Source of the DNA: a virus | Length of the DNA: 62,203 bases | Strand: one strand, 5' to 3' | Virus record (IMG/VR): IMGVR_UViG_3300025233_000001 | Coordinates: 1 to 62,203 of that record | Shown here: one piece after another, positions 37,702 to 45,305 of the stretch | How the letters are laid out: each line of letters opens with the position of its first letter | Numbering within the stretch: the stretch's first letter is position 1 | Translations under genes and position numbers: made by a program | The notes under the pieces: model-generated | What the model was told of the DNA's origin: nothing | The model's database searches: none | The model's input: the letters and a program-made list of their open reading frames with translations, nothing else

Positions 37702-38637
37702 ATGTCTATCCCTGCCGCAAGTGGTTACCCGCAATACAGCAATAGTCTCATCACCCCGCTTTTCCGCATGGACTTGCTGGAACGCTTCTACACGACTACG
37801 GTCTACAGCGATATCTCCACCACGGAGTATACTGGCGACTTGCAGAAGGGTGGTGACCAGATTACCTTCATGCGTGAACCGAAGGTGATTGTTCGCGACT
37901 ACGACAAGAACGGCAAGATTCAGCACGACACGATCGATGGCGAGCCGGTCACCATGACCATCGACTACGCCAAGACGTTCTCGATCAAGATGAACCATAT
38001 CGACGAACGCCAGATTCAGAACTTCGATAAGTGGAAGGCTGGTTTCCTGAAGTCGGCGGGTTACGAACTGACCCGTGCTATCGACCCGCAGTTGCTTACC
38101 GCAATGTGGACAGGTGTAGCTACCTACAATCAGGGCGCTACCGCAGGTCTGGTGTCTAAGAACATCAACTTGGGCGTAACAGGTACACCTGTTTCGGTGT
38201 CGTCTACTAACGTAGTGCTTGTGTTATCGCAGATTCATCAGGTGCTTGATGAAGCATTAGCTCCGCGCGATGGCCGCTTTATCGTACTCCCCTCAGTCGC
38301 ACTTACGAGCATGAAGAACTCGGAACTGCGTCTGGCGTACGCTACCGGCCTCAGTGGTTCACCGATGGTGAATGGCAAGTTGCCTGATACCGTGGCGGGT
38401 TTCACGGTGCTGGAATCGCAGAACGTCCCGAGCGTGATGGACGGTGCAAACCGTTGCTACCACATCGTGGCTGGTGTCAAGATGGCTACTGCCTTCGCAG
38501 CCCAGATCGAAGATAGCCGTGTCGTTACCGATAAGGATGATTGGGCGAACTACTATCAGGGCCTCTCGGTCTACGGCTTTAAGGTGCTGTATGCCGACGC
38601 GCTGGTCCACCTGTACGCCACCTTCACTGGTACCTAA
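37702..38637 (+). CDS. Major capsid protein
   Basis: This 311-residue protein begins MSIPAASGYPQYSNSLITPL and has the pattern of podophage coat proteins of the HK97 fold: an N-terminal arm, the GDQITFMREPKVIVRDY E-loop-like part, TFSIKMNHIDERQI spine helix, and a C-terminal domain with RFIVLPSVALTSM and VVAGVKMATAFA. It would form the icosahedral shell. It has a good ribosome site (GGAGAG) and follows the scaffold gene. Confidence 0.9.
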   Translation: MSIPAASGYPQYSNSLITPLFRMDLLERFYTTTVYSDISTTEYTGDLQKGGDQITFMREPKVIVRDYDKNGKIQHDTIDGEPVTMTIDYAKTFSIKMNHIDERQIQNFDKWKAGFLKSAGYELTRAIDPQLLTAMWTGVATYNQGATAGLVSKNINLGVTGTPVSVSSTNVVLVLSQIHQVLDEALAPRDGRFIVLPSVALTSMKNSELRLAYATGLSGSPMVNGKLPDTVAGFTVLESQNVPSVMDGANRCYHIVAGVKMATAFAAQIEDSRVVTDKDDWANYYQGLSVYGFKVLYADALVHLYATFTGT

Positions 38638-38650
38638 TAGGAGCTAAGTA

Positions 38651-39262
38651 ATGACGACTCATCAACTTTGGGATGGTGGTCCCGCGAACTCGCAGATGTC
38701 GCGCCGTCAGTGGCCCGCATATACGTTTGCCGCAGCAGACCCGGCGCTCGCTAAGATCGATTCGGCAGTCCACCAAGCTCCCGCGCTGTACAAGCTCAAG
38801 CGTGTGCTCGACTTCAAGAATGATAAGGCGCTTCGCGACTACTTCAATAATAACGCAGTTGCCGCAAGTGATGTCCTGAACATTCTGCTTCTGCCGGCTA
38901 AGGGCTTGCTGTTCGGTGCCTACGTTGAAGTGGAAGTGCCCGCAGATAATGGTACCGCCGTTGCAGTAAAGCTCGGTAGTGCTGCTGGTCTGTTCTTCGG
39001 CGGTGCGGCGGCTTCGACTGCAATTGACTGTACCGTAGCTTCGGCACAGTGGACCGCACCGGGTGCAGCGGCTTACGCAACAGGTACGGGCGTCACAGCC
39101 AACTCGCTGGCAACTGCAACGTACGTGGGTACCCAGCCTGACATGTTGCAGCTTACGCTGTCTACGCTGGCTCAGGCGAACCTTGCAGGTTTCGGTAACC
39201 TCCGCCTCAACGTGGAAGCTGTCTACTGCGACCTCGGTGAAATGTTCCCGATTAACTTCTAA
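38651..39262 (+). CDS. Probable capsid-associated (decoration) protein
   Basis: This 203-residue protein starts with a polar region and is followed by a beta-rich, Ala/Gly/Thr-rich domain (LLLPAKGLLFGAYVEVEV through RLNVEAVYCDLGEMFP). It directly follows the major capsid gene with an AGGAG site, the usual location of decoration or head-stabilising proteins. The function is inferred from position. Confidence 0.6.
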   Translation: MTTHQLWDGGPANSQMSRRQWPAYTFAAADPALAKIDSAVHQAPALYKLKRVLDFKNDKALRDYFNNNAVAASDVLNILLLPAKGLLFGAYVEVEVPADNGTAVAVKLGSAAGLFFGGAAASTAIDCTVASAQWTAPGAAAYATGTGVTANSLATATYVGTQPDMLQLTLSTLAQANLAGFGNLRLNVEAVYCDLGEMFPINF

Positions 39263-39274
39263 GGATAGTACAAC

Positions 39275-39433
39275 ATGAGTGAGAGTCAGTACATCGAGGA
39301 TAAGGTGTACCTTCGCGATAAGCGGAATGGAAACATCTATATCTACGAACGGAATCTTGCGAAGCTAAATGACTTCGAGCCGTATGTACCTAATCCGAGC
39401 GAGAAGCAGGAACAGGAAGTCACAACCAGTTGA
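39275..39433 (+). CDS. 52-residue microprotein in the head region
   Basis: This short gene (MSESQYIEDKVYLRDKRNGN start) starts at 39275 with AAGGA upstream. It is acidic at both ends and polar throughout, with a beta hairpin-like RNGNIYIYERN. It lies between the decoration-like and adaptor genes. No family is recognised. Confidence 0.6.
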   Translation: MSESQYIEDKVYLRDKRNGNIYIYERNLAKLNDFEPYVPNPSEKQEQEVTTS

Positions 39434-39448
39434 TTAAGAGGAACAAGC

Positions 39449-40150
39449 ATGAATACTGTGGGTGAATACATTACTCATGCTTCCTCCCAACTCAACGATC
39501 AGCGATATGGGCGCGCTTTCACTCGGTGGGGGCGCGCCCTTCTTTTGGACTACTTAAACCTCGCACTGGCCGAGATTGGTACTTACCGTCCTGAAGCTTT
39601 CGCAAACAGTGTCGTTGTAACGTTGGTTGAGGGGGCACTGCAAACGATTGATGGTAAGACCGCAGTTCAAACAGTCTACTCCAATGAGGACGGTAGCAAG
39701 ATCGTTCCGATGGATGAAGACTTGTCTAACGCATTCAGTGCGTATGACATCAATCCCCCAGATATTGCTTTCCGCAACGGCATGCCTCAATATAAGGTAC
39801 GGTCGGCAGCGGTAACGCAGAACAATGCGAATATGTTTATCGTTGACCCACCTGTGCCGCCGGGGTTATCCCCGAAGGTCAATGTGTGGGTCGATGGTAT
39901 TACACCTAAGTACGACTTGACCGATTGGGACAATACCCTTGAAGTTAATAGCAAGTACATCAATACTTGCCTAGACTTTATTATGGGTAAGGCGTTAGCA
40001 CTTAATGCTGACTCCGTATCTTCCCAGCAGGAAAGCGAGAAATACTTTACTCGGTTCTACACCGTCATGGGCGTGAACTACCGCCAAGACGCTAAGTTCA
40101 AGAGTGGGTATTACTTAGGCCAGACGGGCCAAGGTAATAGGACTAGCTGA
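39449..40150 (+). CDS. Head-tail adaptor protein
   Basis: This 233-residue protein has an N-terminal helix pair (GEYITHASSQLNDQRYGRAF and RALLLDYLNLALAEI), a central beta domain with PPGLSPKVNVWVDG, and a C-terminal helix YINTCLDFIMGKAL. This is the arrangement of podophage adaptor (head-tail connector) proteins related to the DUF6682 group. It likely docks under the portal ring. The next gene follows with a stop/start overlap. Confidence 0.7.
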   Translation: MNTVGEYITHASSQLNDQRYGRAFTRWGRALLLDYLNLALAEIGTYRPEAFANSVVVTLVEGALQTIDGKTAVQTVYSNEDGSKIVPMDEDLSNAFSAYDINPPDIAFRNGMPQYKVRSAAVTQNNANMFIVDPPVPPGLSPKVNVWVDGITPKYDLTDWDNTLEVNSKYINTCLDFIMGKALALNADSVSSQQESEKYFTRFYTVMGVNYRQDAKFKSGYYLGQTGQGNRTS

Positions 40151-40788
40151 TGAATGGGTACAGTGTCGATACGCAGGACTTCGAGGAATTAATTAATCTC
40201 TCGACCCTGTTACGCCATGTGGTCGGTGTAGTGCCTAGCGTCCCGCATGCTATGGCGCTCGATCTTCTGCGCCAGAAGTTTATTGACTTCTGCGTACGTA
40301 CGAAGATTATGACCGCAGAACTGGTGATGGATTACCAGTCAGGCGTGGTCGATTATCAGCTATGCGCGCCGGAAGGCTACCAAGTCTTTAGCATCGTAGG
40401 TATCGAAGGTGGGCACTACGGCTACTACTGGTACGGCATGCAGCGCGTCGAATTCAAGCACAACTTCGATGTTATCGACAACAATGTTATCCGACTGCGC
40501 AGCGTGCCTAGCGTAGACCGTAAGTGTGGGCTAAAGGTCTTCGTGAACTTAATCCCCACCGACTTCGTGAACCAAATCCCTTTAAGTCTGGCTACACCGT
40601 ATGGCCGCAGGATCGCGCTAGGTGTAGTGGCCGACTGCTTACGTATCCCGGGCAAAGACTGGACCAACCCACAGTTGGCGCAGTATTACGAACGCGAGTA
40701 CGAAAAGGGCGTCTTAGATGCGCGCTCACTAGCAGGCACGAACCGACAGGTACGCAGTAATGACTTTAAGCCTGTGAGGATCGTATGA
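40150..40788 (+). CDS. Head-tail adaptor or tail tubular-like protein
   Basis: This 212-residue protein has the same general plan as other podophage connector proteins: an N-terminal helical part (INLSTLLRHVVGVV, LDLLRQKFIDFC), a middle beta domain (FKHNFDVIDNNVIRLRSVP) and a C-terminal helical part with conserved Tyr/Glu residues. Its place right after the first adaptor suggests the second layer of the connector. Confidence 0.65.
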   Translation: MNGYSVDTQDFEELINLSTLLRHVVGVVPSVPHAMALDLLRQKFIDFCVRTKIMTAELVMDYQSGVVDYQLCAPEGYQVFSIVGIEGGHYGYYWYGMQRVEFKHNFDVIDNNVIRLRSVPSVDRKCGLKVFVNLIPTDFVNQIPLSLATPYGRRIALGVVADCLRIPGKDWTNPQLAQYYEREYEKGVLDARSLAGTNRQVRSNDFKPVRIV

Positions 40789-41129
40789 AGCTACCTTACG
40801 CGCATGTAAGCAAGAAGAACCCATTCTTGTACGTGGAAGCGGACTTTGATCCAACCACGATTCAGACGACCGGCGCAACTAATATCCAAGTGTATCGGGT
40901 GCAGAAGTTAGCGCAGTATTACACTAACTACCCGCCGTCTCCGATAGCACAGTACACGCCGTTAGAGTCCTGCAAAAATAAATTCACCTTCGTACTAGAC
41001 GACCAGGTATTTAACCAAAGCGGGGGTCGCTACGTCGCTAGGTTCTATTATCTGGGCACATTCGTCGGTGAGGTGCAATTCATCTACGATAAAATCCAGC
41101 CATACGTGGTAGGTAGCTCACATGTTTAA
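40785..41129 (+). CDS. Hypothetical tail-region protein
   Basis: This 114-residue, beta-rich, aromatic-rich protein contains TNIQVYRVQKLAQYYTNYPP, KFTFVLDDQVFNQSGGRYVA and VGEVQFIYDKIQ. It looks like a small immunoglobulin-like tail protein. It overlaps both neighbours by 4-8 bases. Confidence 0.65.
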   Translation: MKLPYAHVSKKNPFLYVEADFDPTTIQTTGATNIQVYRVQKLAQYYTNYPPSPIAQYTPLESCKNKFTFVLDDQVFNQSGGRYVARFYYLGTFVGEVQFIYDKIQPYVVGSSHV

Positions 41130-41610
41130 GGCCCTTTACGGACTGTGCGGTGAGTTAACGGTAGCGCTTACATCGTTCGCAGCGACGATTACCGTTAATG
41201 ATGAAATGCTGGCCAAGCTACGCTTGGCACTTCAAGGTAGTAACTACACGTTCCTAATAATCAAAACGTCTACCACATACGAAGTCGTCCGCACAGCCGG
41301 TTTTATTGGTAACACTATCTCGGTAGTACGCGCACAGGATGGAACCACGGCGCAAGCGTTTCCGGTTAATACCGAGGTAGAATTCGTATTAGGTGATACT
41401 GCCATCGCGGATATGATTAGCGAGCGCATGCTCGGACAGATTAATATCCAAGGTGCCGGTATTGTCCAAGTAACCCAGACAGGGACGAATAGCTACAGCA
41501 TCTATGTACCGGAGATTAGTATTACTTCGGACTCAGACAAGGTGCTAGTCGGCGGTGAGTTCCCCTCGTTCGTACTGTCTGCCCCGCTAACAAGTGGATG
41601 CTGTGATTAA
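41122..41610 (+). CDS. Tail protein with shared domain D1 and C-terminal CC
   Basis: This 162-residue protein carries a domain of about 100 residues (strands, then TFLIIKTSTTYEVVRTAGF, VVRAQDGTTAQAFPVNTEVE, AIADMI) that recurs in the products of 41603-42529, 44173-44724 and 47905-49317. It ends TSGCCD. These are probably tail-fibre or adsorption-apparatus subunits assembled through the common domain. The function is inferred from position and repetition. Confidence 0.6.
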   Translation: MFKALYGLCGELTVALTSFAATITVNDEMLAKLRLALQGSNYTFLIIKTSTTYEVVRTAGFIGNTISVVRAQDGTTAQAFPVNTEVEFVLGDTAIADMISERMLGQINIQGAGIVQVTQTGTNSYSIYVPEISITSDSDKVLVGGEFPSFVLSAPLTSGCCD

Positions 41611-42529
41611 GAGACTCTATCTCGCTAATGGAACACTGACAACACCGTTAGCGAGTACGTCCGAAGATATCGCCGTGGACAGTACGCTAGGGGCGTATCT
41701 GGCTGCGCAGCTCGACGTAGGAGACTGGACATATCTAAGCCTTATGTGGCAGGATAAGGTAGAGATTATCCGACTGCATATGGAGTTTAGTGGGCTAGAA
41801 GTAGACCGTGGAATTAATGGTCAGCGGCATTCGTACCCGGCTGGATCGGTAGTCAAATACCAATTGACCCAGCAAGAGATTCAGGATGCTACTAACAGCG
41901 CTCCACTGAACTTATATGCTAGCGGCTATGGCGCAGCGACCGTAGATAACACAGGCAGCACATGGACTGTAGGCTACCCGACACTTACGACCCAGACGGT
42001 AGGCGGTATCGAAACATACTACACCGATTTGGGCGAACTGGTTATTACGGATAAGATTGGCGCGTTCGGGTGTTGCGGCGAAGGGTTAGATGGCGCACCG
42101 GGGATCGATGGGCCGTTTTTCTACTTTACGTCGATGCTGTACCCACTTAATATCACGGACAGCGGCATTGATGGGATGCCACAGGGGCGAGCCAAAGACG
42201 GGCACCCGTTTAACTGGCCCTTTGACTTCCAACTGCTGAACAAGTGGTTTACGCAAGTAGACATGCGTATAGCCGCAACGCTGACCGCAAAAGACTTTAA
42301 TCTGTATGGTGGTGCCCATTCTTACGCGTTCTTGGATAAAGCGTACGCAACGATAGTAGTGGAAGACTCATTACTGTACGGCGCTAATCATACCTACGCA
42401 GCTACAGAAAACTTGTACTCGGACGCATACCCACTGTCTGCATTACTCTACGGCGGCGCAGTGACTTACTCCACTGATATAGACCAATTGTATGGTACTA
42501 TATCTGTATCTAATATGACGGTAGCATAA
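41603..42529 (+). CDS. Tail protein with shared domain D1
   Basis: This 308-residue protein has the GTG start at 41603 (MIKRLYLANGTLTTP), which matches the start of the 44173 product; a GTG at 41594 is also possible. Residues 1-105 repeat domain D1 (GDWTYLSL, VDRGINGQRH, YQLTQQEIQDATN). A CC motif follows at IGAFGCCGEG. The C-terminal 110 residues contain near-repeat units (YGGAHSYAF, YGANHTYAA, YGGAVTYST), suggesting a repetitive beta fold. Confidence 0.65.
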   Translation: MIKRLYLANGTLTTPLASTSEDIAVDSTLGAYLAAQLDVGDWTYLSLMWQDKVEIIRLHMEFSGLEVDRGINGQRHSYPAGSVVKYQLTQQEIQDATNSAPLNLYASGYGAATVDNTGSTWTVGYPTLTTQTVGGIETYYTDLGELVITDKIGAFGCCGEGLDGAPGIDGPFFYFTSMLYPLNITDSGIDGMPQGRAKDGHPFNWPFDFQLLNKWFTQVDMRIAATLTAKDFNLYGGAHSYAFLDKAYATIVVEDSLLYGANHTYAATENLYSDAYPLSALLYGGAVTYSTDIDQLYGTISVSNMTVA

Positions 42530-43590
42530 TGGGCAGAATAATTACCCCGGATCAAGCTCTCATTCTCCCGAAAGGTCCGCGCGGGTTTAATGCCGATGGC
42601 CTAGAGATACCCACCGCCTATGCAGGTTTAGGTGGGCGCTACCGTATGCAGGTGCATAAAGCCAAGTCTGGTACGCTCAGCCATGACACAGGGTGGTTCA
42701 GCAATCTCATCACTAATACTGGCCTCGTCAATATGGCGACGGCTGGCATTATCAATGAGTGGGCAGCGGGTTGTGCGGTAGGTACAGGTAACACTACCCC
42801 CCAAAACACTGACACACAGTTAGCTAACTACCTAACTAAAGTCGGTGCGCAGGGGTCGTACAACCCCGCAGGTATTATGAGTTATGTACCCCAGAACGGC
42901 TCAACGCCGCCTATGTGGGTGCTGACGTACACCTTCGTTTTCCCGACAGGAGCAGCCGCAGGTAATCTGACTGAAATCGGTACATTCTCCCCGAATAACC
43001 CCACGGGGCAGTTAGCACTTACCAGTCGCGCACTCATCGTAGACTCTAATGGTAACCCGACGTCGATCACCGTACTGTCTAATGAAATTCTGACAGTCAC
43101 GTATCAAATTCTGTTCTATCTGGACCCGACTGACCACGCGTTTACTTTCAACGTGAATGGTAGTCCGGTGACAGGTACGTACCGCATAATGAACATGGCG
43201 ACGCCTACGGCGTGTTACTGGACCCTCCAGTCAAGCTCTGGCAGCAACGGCTACGCGTCTACGTATATCTATGTATACTCCGGCAACATGGGCATCAATA
43301 CAGGCGCCCCAACAGGATCGAGTACAAGCTTTACATGCTATACCGGCAATTGCACGATGACGTTCGTAAACGATATCGTCAATTCCGATACCTGCTATGT
43401 GGATGTTCAGAACGTAACGTTTACGGCGACACAGGCCAATTACGCAGGCGGTATTAATTCCTTCTCGGCAGAAAGCCGCTTCCAGCGTATGCAGTTCGGT
43501 AACCTAAGCGCACCGATCAACAAGATCGCGGGACAGCAGCTTACTATGGGCTTCCGCTTCGCATGGGGCCGCTACCCAGCAGGTTCGTAA
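42529..43590 (+). CDS. Tail protein, putative fibre or receptor-binding
   Basis: This 353-residue beta-rich protein has a WFSNLITNTGLVNMATAGII region, CAVGTGNTTPQNTDTQL and an LTYTFVFPTGAAAGNLTEIG domain seen in many phage tail-fibre proteins, then a Gly/Ser/Thr-rich C-terminal part with several Cys residues. It is encoded inside the adsorption gene cluster. The start makes TAATG with the preceding gene. Confidence 0.6.
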   Translation: MGRIITPDQALILPKGPRGFNADGLEIPTAYAGLGGRYRMQVHKAKSGTLSHDTGWFSNLITNTGLVNMATAGIINEWAAGCAVGTGNTTPQNTDTQLANYLTKVGAQGSYNPAGIMSYVPQNGSTPPMWVLTYTFVFPTGAAAGNLTEIGTFSPNNPTGQLALTSRALIVDSNGNPTSITVLSNEILTVTYQILFYLDPTDHAFTFNVNGSPVTGTYRIMNMATPTACYWTLQSSSGSNGYASTYIYVYSGNMGINTGAPTGSSTSFTCYTGNCTMTFVNDIVNSDTCYVDVQNVTFTATQANYAGGINSFSAESRFQRMQFGNLSAPINKIAGQQLTMGFRFAWGRYPAGS

Positions 43591-43591
43591 T

Positions 43592-44176
43592 ATGGCGATG
43601 CCTAATAATTCGTTGTCCCAGATCGCCATTAAGTACACATGGCGCGGGCGCGACACACAAGACCCTACGGACCTACAGGACACCGAAGAAGGCGGCGTCG
43701 CACTCAATAACACGTCGATGGGGCTTGAGTACCAGCTATGGACGTTTACGTATGATGCCCATTACGCCTACGTCAATGCACCTAATCAACCGAAGATCGC
43801 TCTGTTCGCTAAGGATGGCATAGAGAACATCAGAGGATGCTTCGACCAGAACATGAACCCCTTCGTGGCGTTCTTTCAGGGCGGTCAATGGCAATACTGG
43901 TGGTATGATACCGTGTCGTCGGGGATGGTGTTTAGTTCCCTGCCCGTAGGAGTTACTTCGGTAGCATGCACCTTAGACGACAAACGGCAGATAAACTCCA
44001 ATACATCGGACATTCTACTGTTCTATACCAACAACGGAAATCTATATCACCGTAGACAGCGCGACCGATACACCGCCGAACTACTCGTTCGGGCCGGAGT
44101 GGGCGGCACGCTAGTCAAGGTCGGTATGAACGGTATTCAACGACTACAGATTAAGATGCAGACGCCCCCACTATGA
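43592..44176 (+). CDS. Hypothetical tail-associated protein
   Basis: This 194-residue, beta-rich protein has many Trp, Tyr and Gln (LEYQLWTFTYDAHYAYVN, FFQGGQWQYWWYDT), a composition typical of beta-propeller or carbohydrate-binding tail proteins. No family is recognised. Confidence 0.6.
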   Translation: MAMPNNSLSQIAIKYTWRGRDTQDPTDLQDTEEGGVALNNTSMGLEYQLWTFTYDAHYAYVNAPNQPKIALFAKDGIENIRGCFDQNMNPFVAFFQGGQWQYWWYDTVSSGMVFSSLPVGVTSVACTLDDKRQINSNTSDILLFYTNNGNLYHRRQRDRYTAELLVRAGVGGTLVKVGMNGIQRLQIKMQTPPL

Positions 44177-44724
44177 AGCGCGCTTATCTCGCTAATGGAT
44201 ACCTTGTTCAGCCGCTTAGCGAGAAAGGTTACGTCGCTACAGTGGACGCGGCAACGTGGCTGTACTTAAATACGTTGCTGGGCACGGACTACTGCTACCT
44301 AGTCATCGCTGGCAGGGAAGTTGTCAAAGTCCTTGGGCTACAGGCGACCAATCAGGTTCTATTGCAGCGCGGACTAGAAGGCACGCATCGGAAGACATGG
44401 ATTGCAGGCCGGTCTATTAAGTACGGACTCACATGGTCAGAAGTACAGGACGCTACAACGTACATAGGGTATACCCTTAATGTAAGCGGCGGCGTGTCAT
44501 GGGATGGAGTTAATATCTTCTACCCCGAACTGAACTTACTAGGTATAGGCGGCATCACATGCGATGGCACGTATATTGATGATATCCCCGATAATGTAGG
44601 GTGCTGCATTAGTACCGAGCCGCCATCGATCCCGCTGCAATACTTACCACTACGTCAAGTGTATTTGACAGGCGCATTTGACTACAGAATTACAGATTCA
44701 GGCGATTATAGGGTGTATCAATAA
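44173..44724 (+). CDS. Tail protein with shared domain D1
   Basis: This 183-residue protein begins MKRAYLANGYLVQPL and repeats domain D1 (LVIAGREVVKVLG, LQRGLEGTHRK, YGLTWSEVQDAT), with a following CC motif (DNVGCCIST) and a short Tyr-rich end. It overlaps both neighbours (4 bases and TAATG). A likely adsorption-apparatus component. Confidence 0.6.
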   Translation: MKRAYLANGYLVQPLSEKGYVATVDAATWLYLNTLLGTDYCYLVIAGREVVKVLGLQATNQVLLQRGLEGTHRKTWIAGRSIKYGLTWSEVQDATTYIGYTLNVSGGVSWDGVNIFYPELNLLGIGGITCDGTYIDDIPDNVGCCISTEPPSIPLQYLPLRQVYLTGAFDYRITDSGDYRVYQ

Positions 44725-45305
44725 TGGGTAAGTACATCAGTGATCTGCCTGCGAAAACTCCACTGGTAGGTTCGGAGTTAATTGAAATACAAGACGGTGC
44801 CGGTAGCGGCTCTAGTAAGCACGCGACCGTGCAAGACGTGGCCAATTTATTTGAGCCGGCCTACCCCGTCTCGTCCGTCAATGGGCAGACCGGAGCGGTT
44901 GCTCTAACCGCAGATAACGTCCCCGAAGCGACACCGACACCGACCAATAAGTATTACACGACTAAGCGCAACGCGCAGAGTCCGGTTAATGCGCTTGCGA
45001 TTGTGGCGGGCGTCGTTACGATTGACTGTTCACTAGGTTCGTATTTCACGTTGCTGCTTAATGCCAACGTGACTAGCATCGTGTTCGCCAATCTGCCAGC
45101 GGCGGGGATCGGCCAGACCATCGCTATCCGCATGCAGCAGGACGCCACCGGAAACCGCACGGTTGCGCTTCCAAGCGCCTTCAAGGCCACCACGGGTAGT
45201 CTGTCCTCCCCGGTCGCCACGGCGGCGCTCTACACCCTTCTGATGGCGACGACGTTCGATCAGGGCACCCGCTGGGAATACACCATGCAGGGAGTAGCTT
45301 CGTGA
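44724..45305 (+). CDS. Tail-fibre-like protein
   Basis: This 193-residue protein has a short N-terminal region MGKYISDLPAKTPLVGSELI, often seen at phage fibre starts, then SVNGQTGAVALTADNVPE, a motif typical of trimeric fibre proteins, and a beta-rich C-terminal domain. Its stop overlaps the GTG start of the LamG-type adhesin. Confidence 0.65.
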   Translation: MGKYISDLPAKTPLVGSELIEIQDGAGSGSSKHATVQDVANLFEPAYPVSSVNGQTGAVALTADNVPEATPTPTNKYYTTKRNAQSPVNALAIVAGVVTIDCSLGSYFTLLLNANVTSIVFANLPAAGIGQTIAIRMQQDATGNRTVALPSAFKATTGSLSSPVATAALYTLLMATTFDQGTRWEYTMQGVAS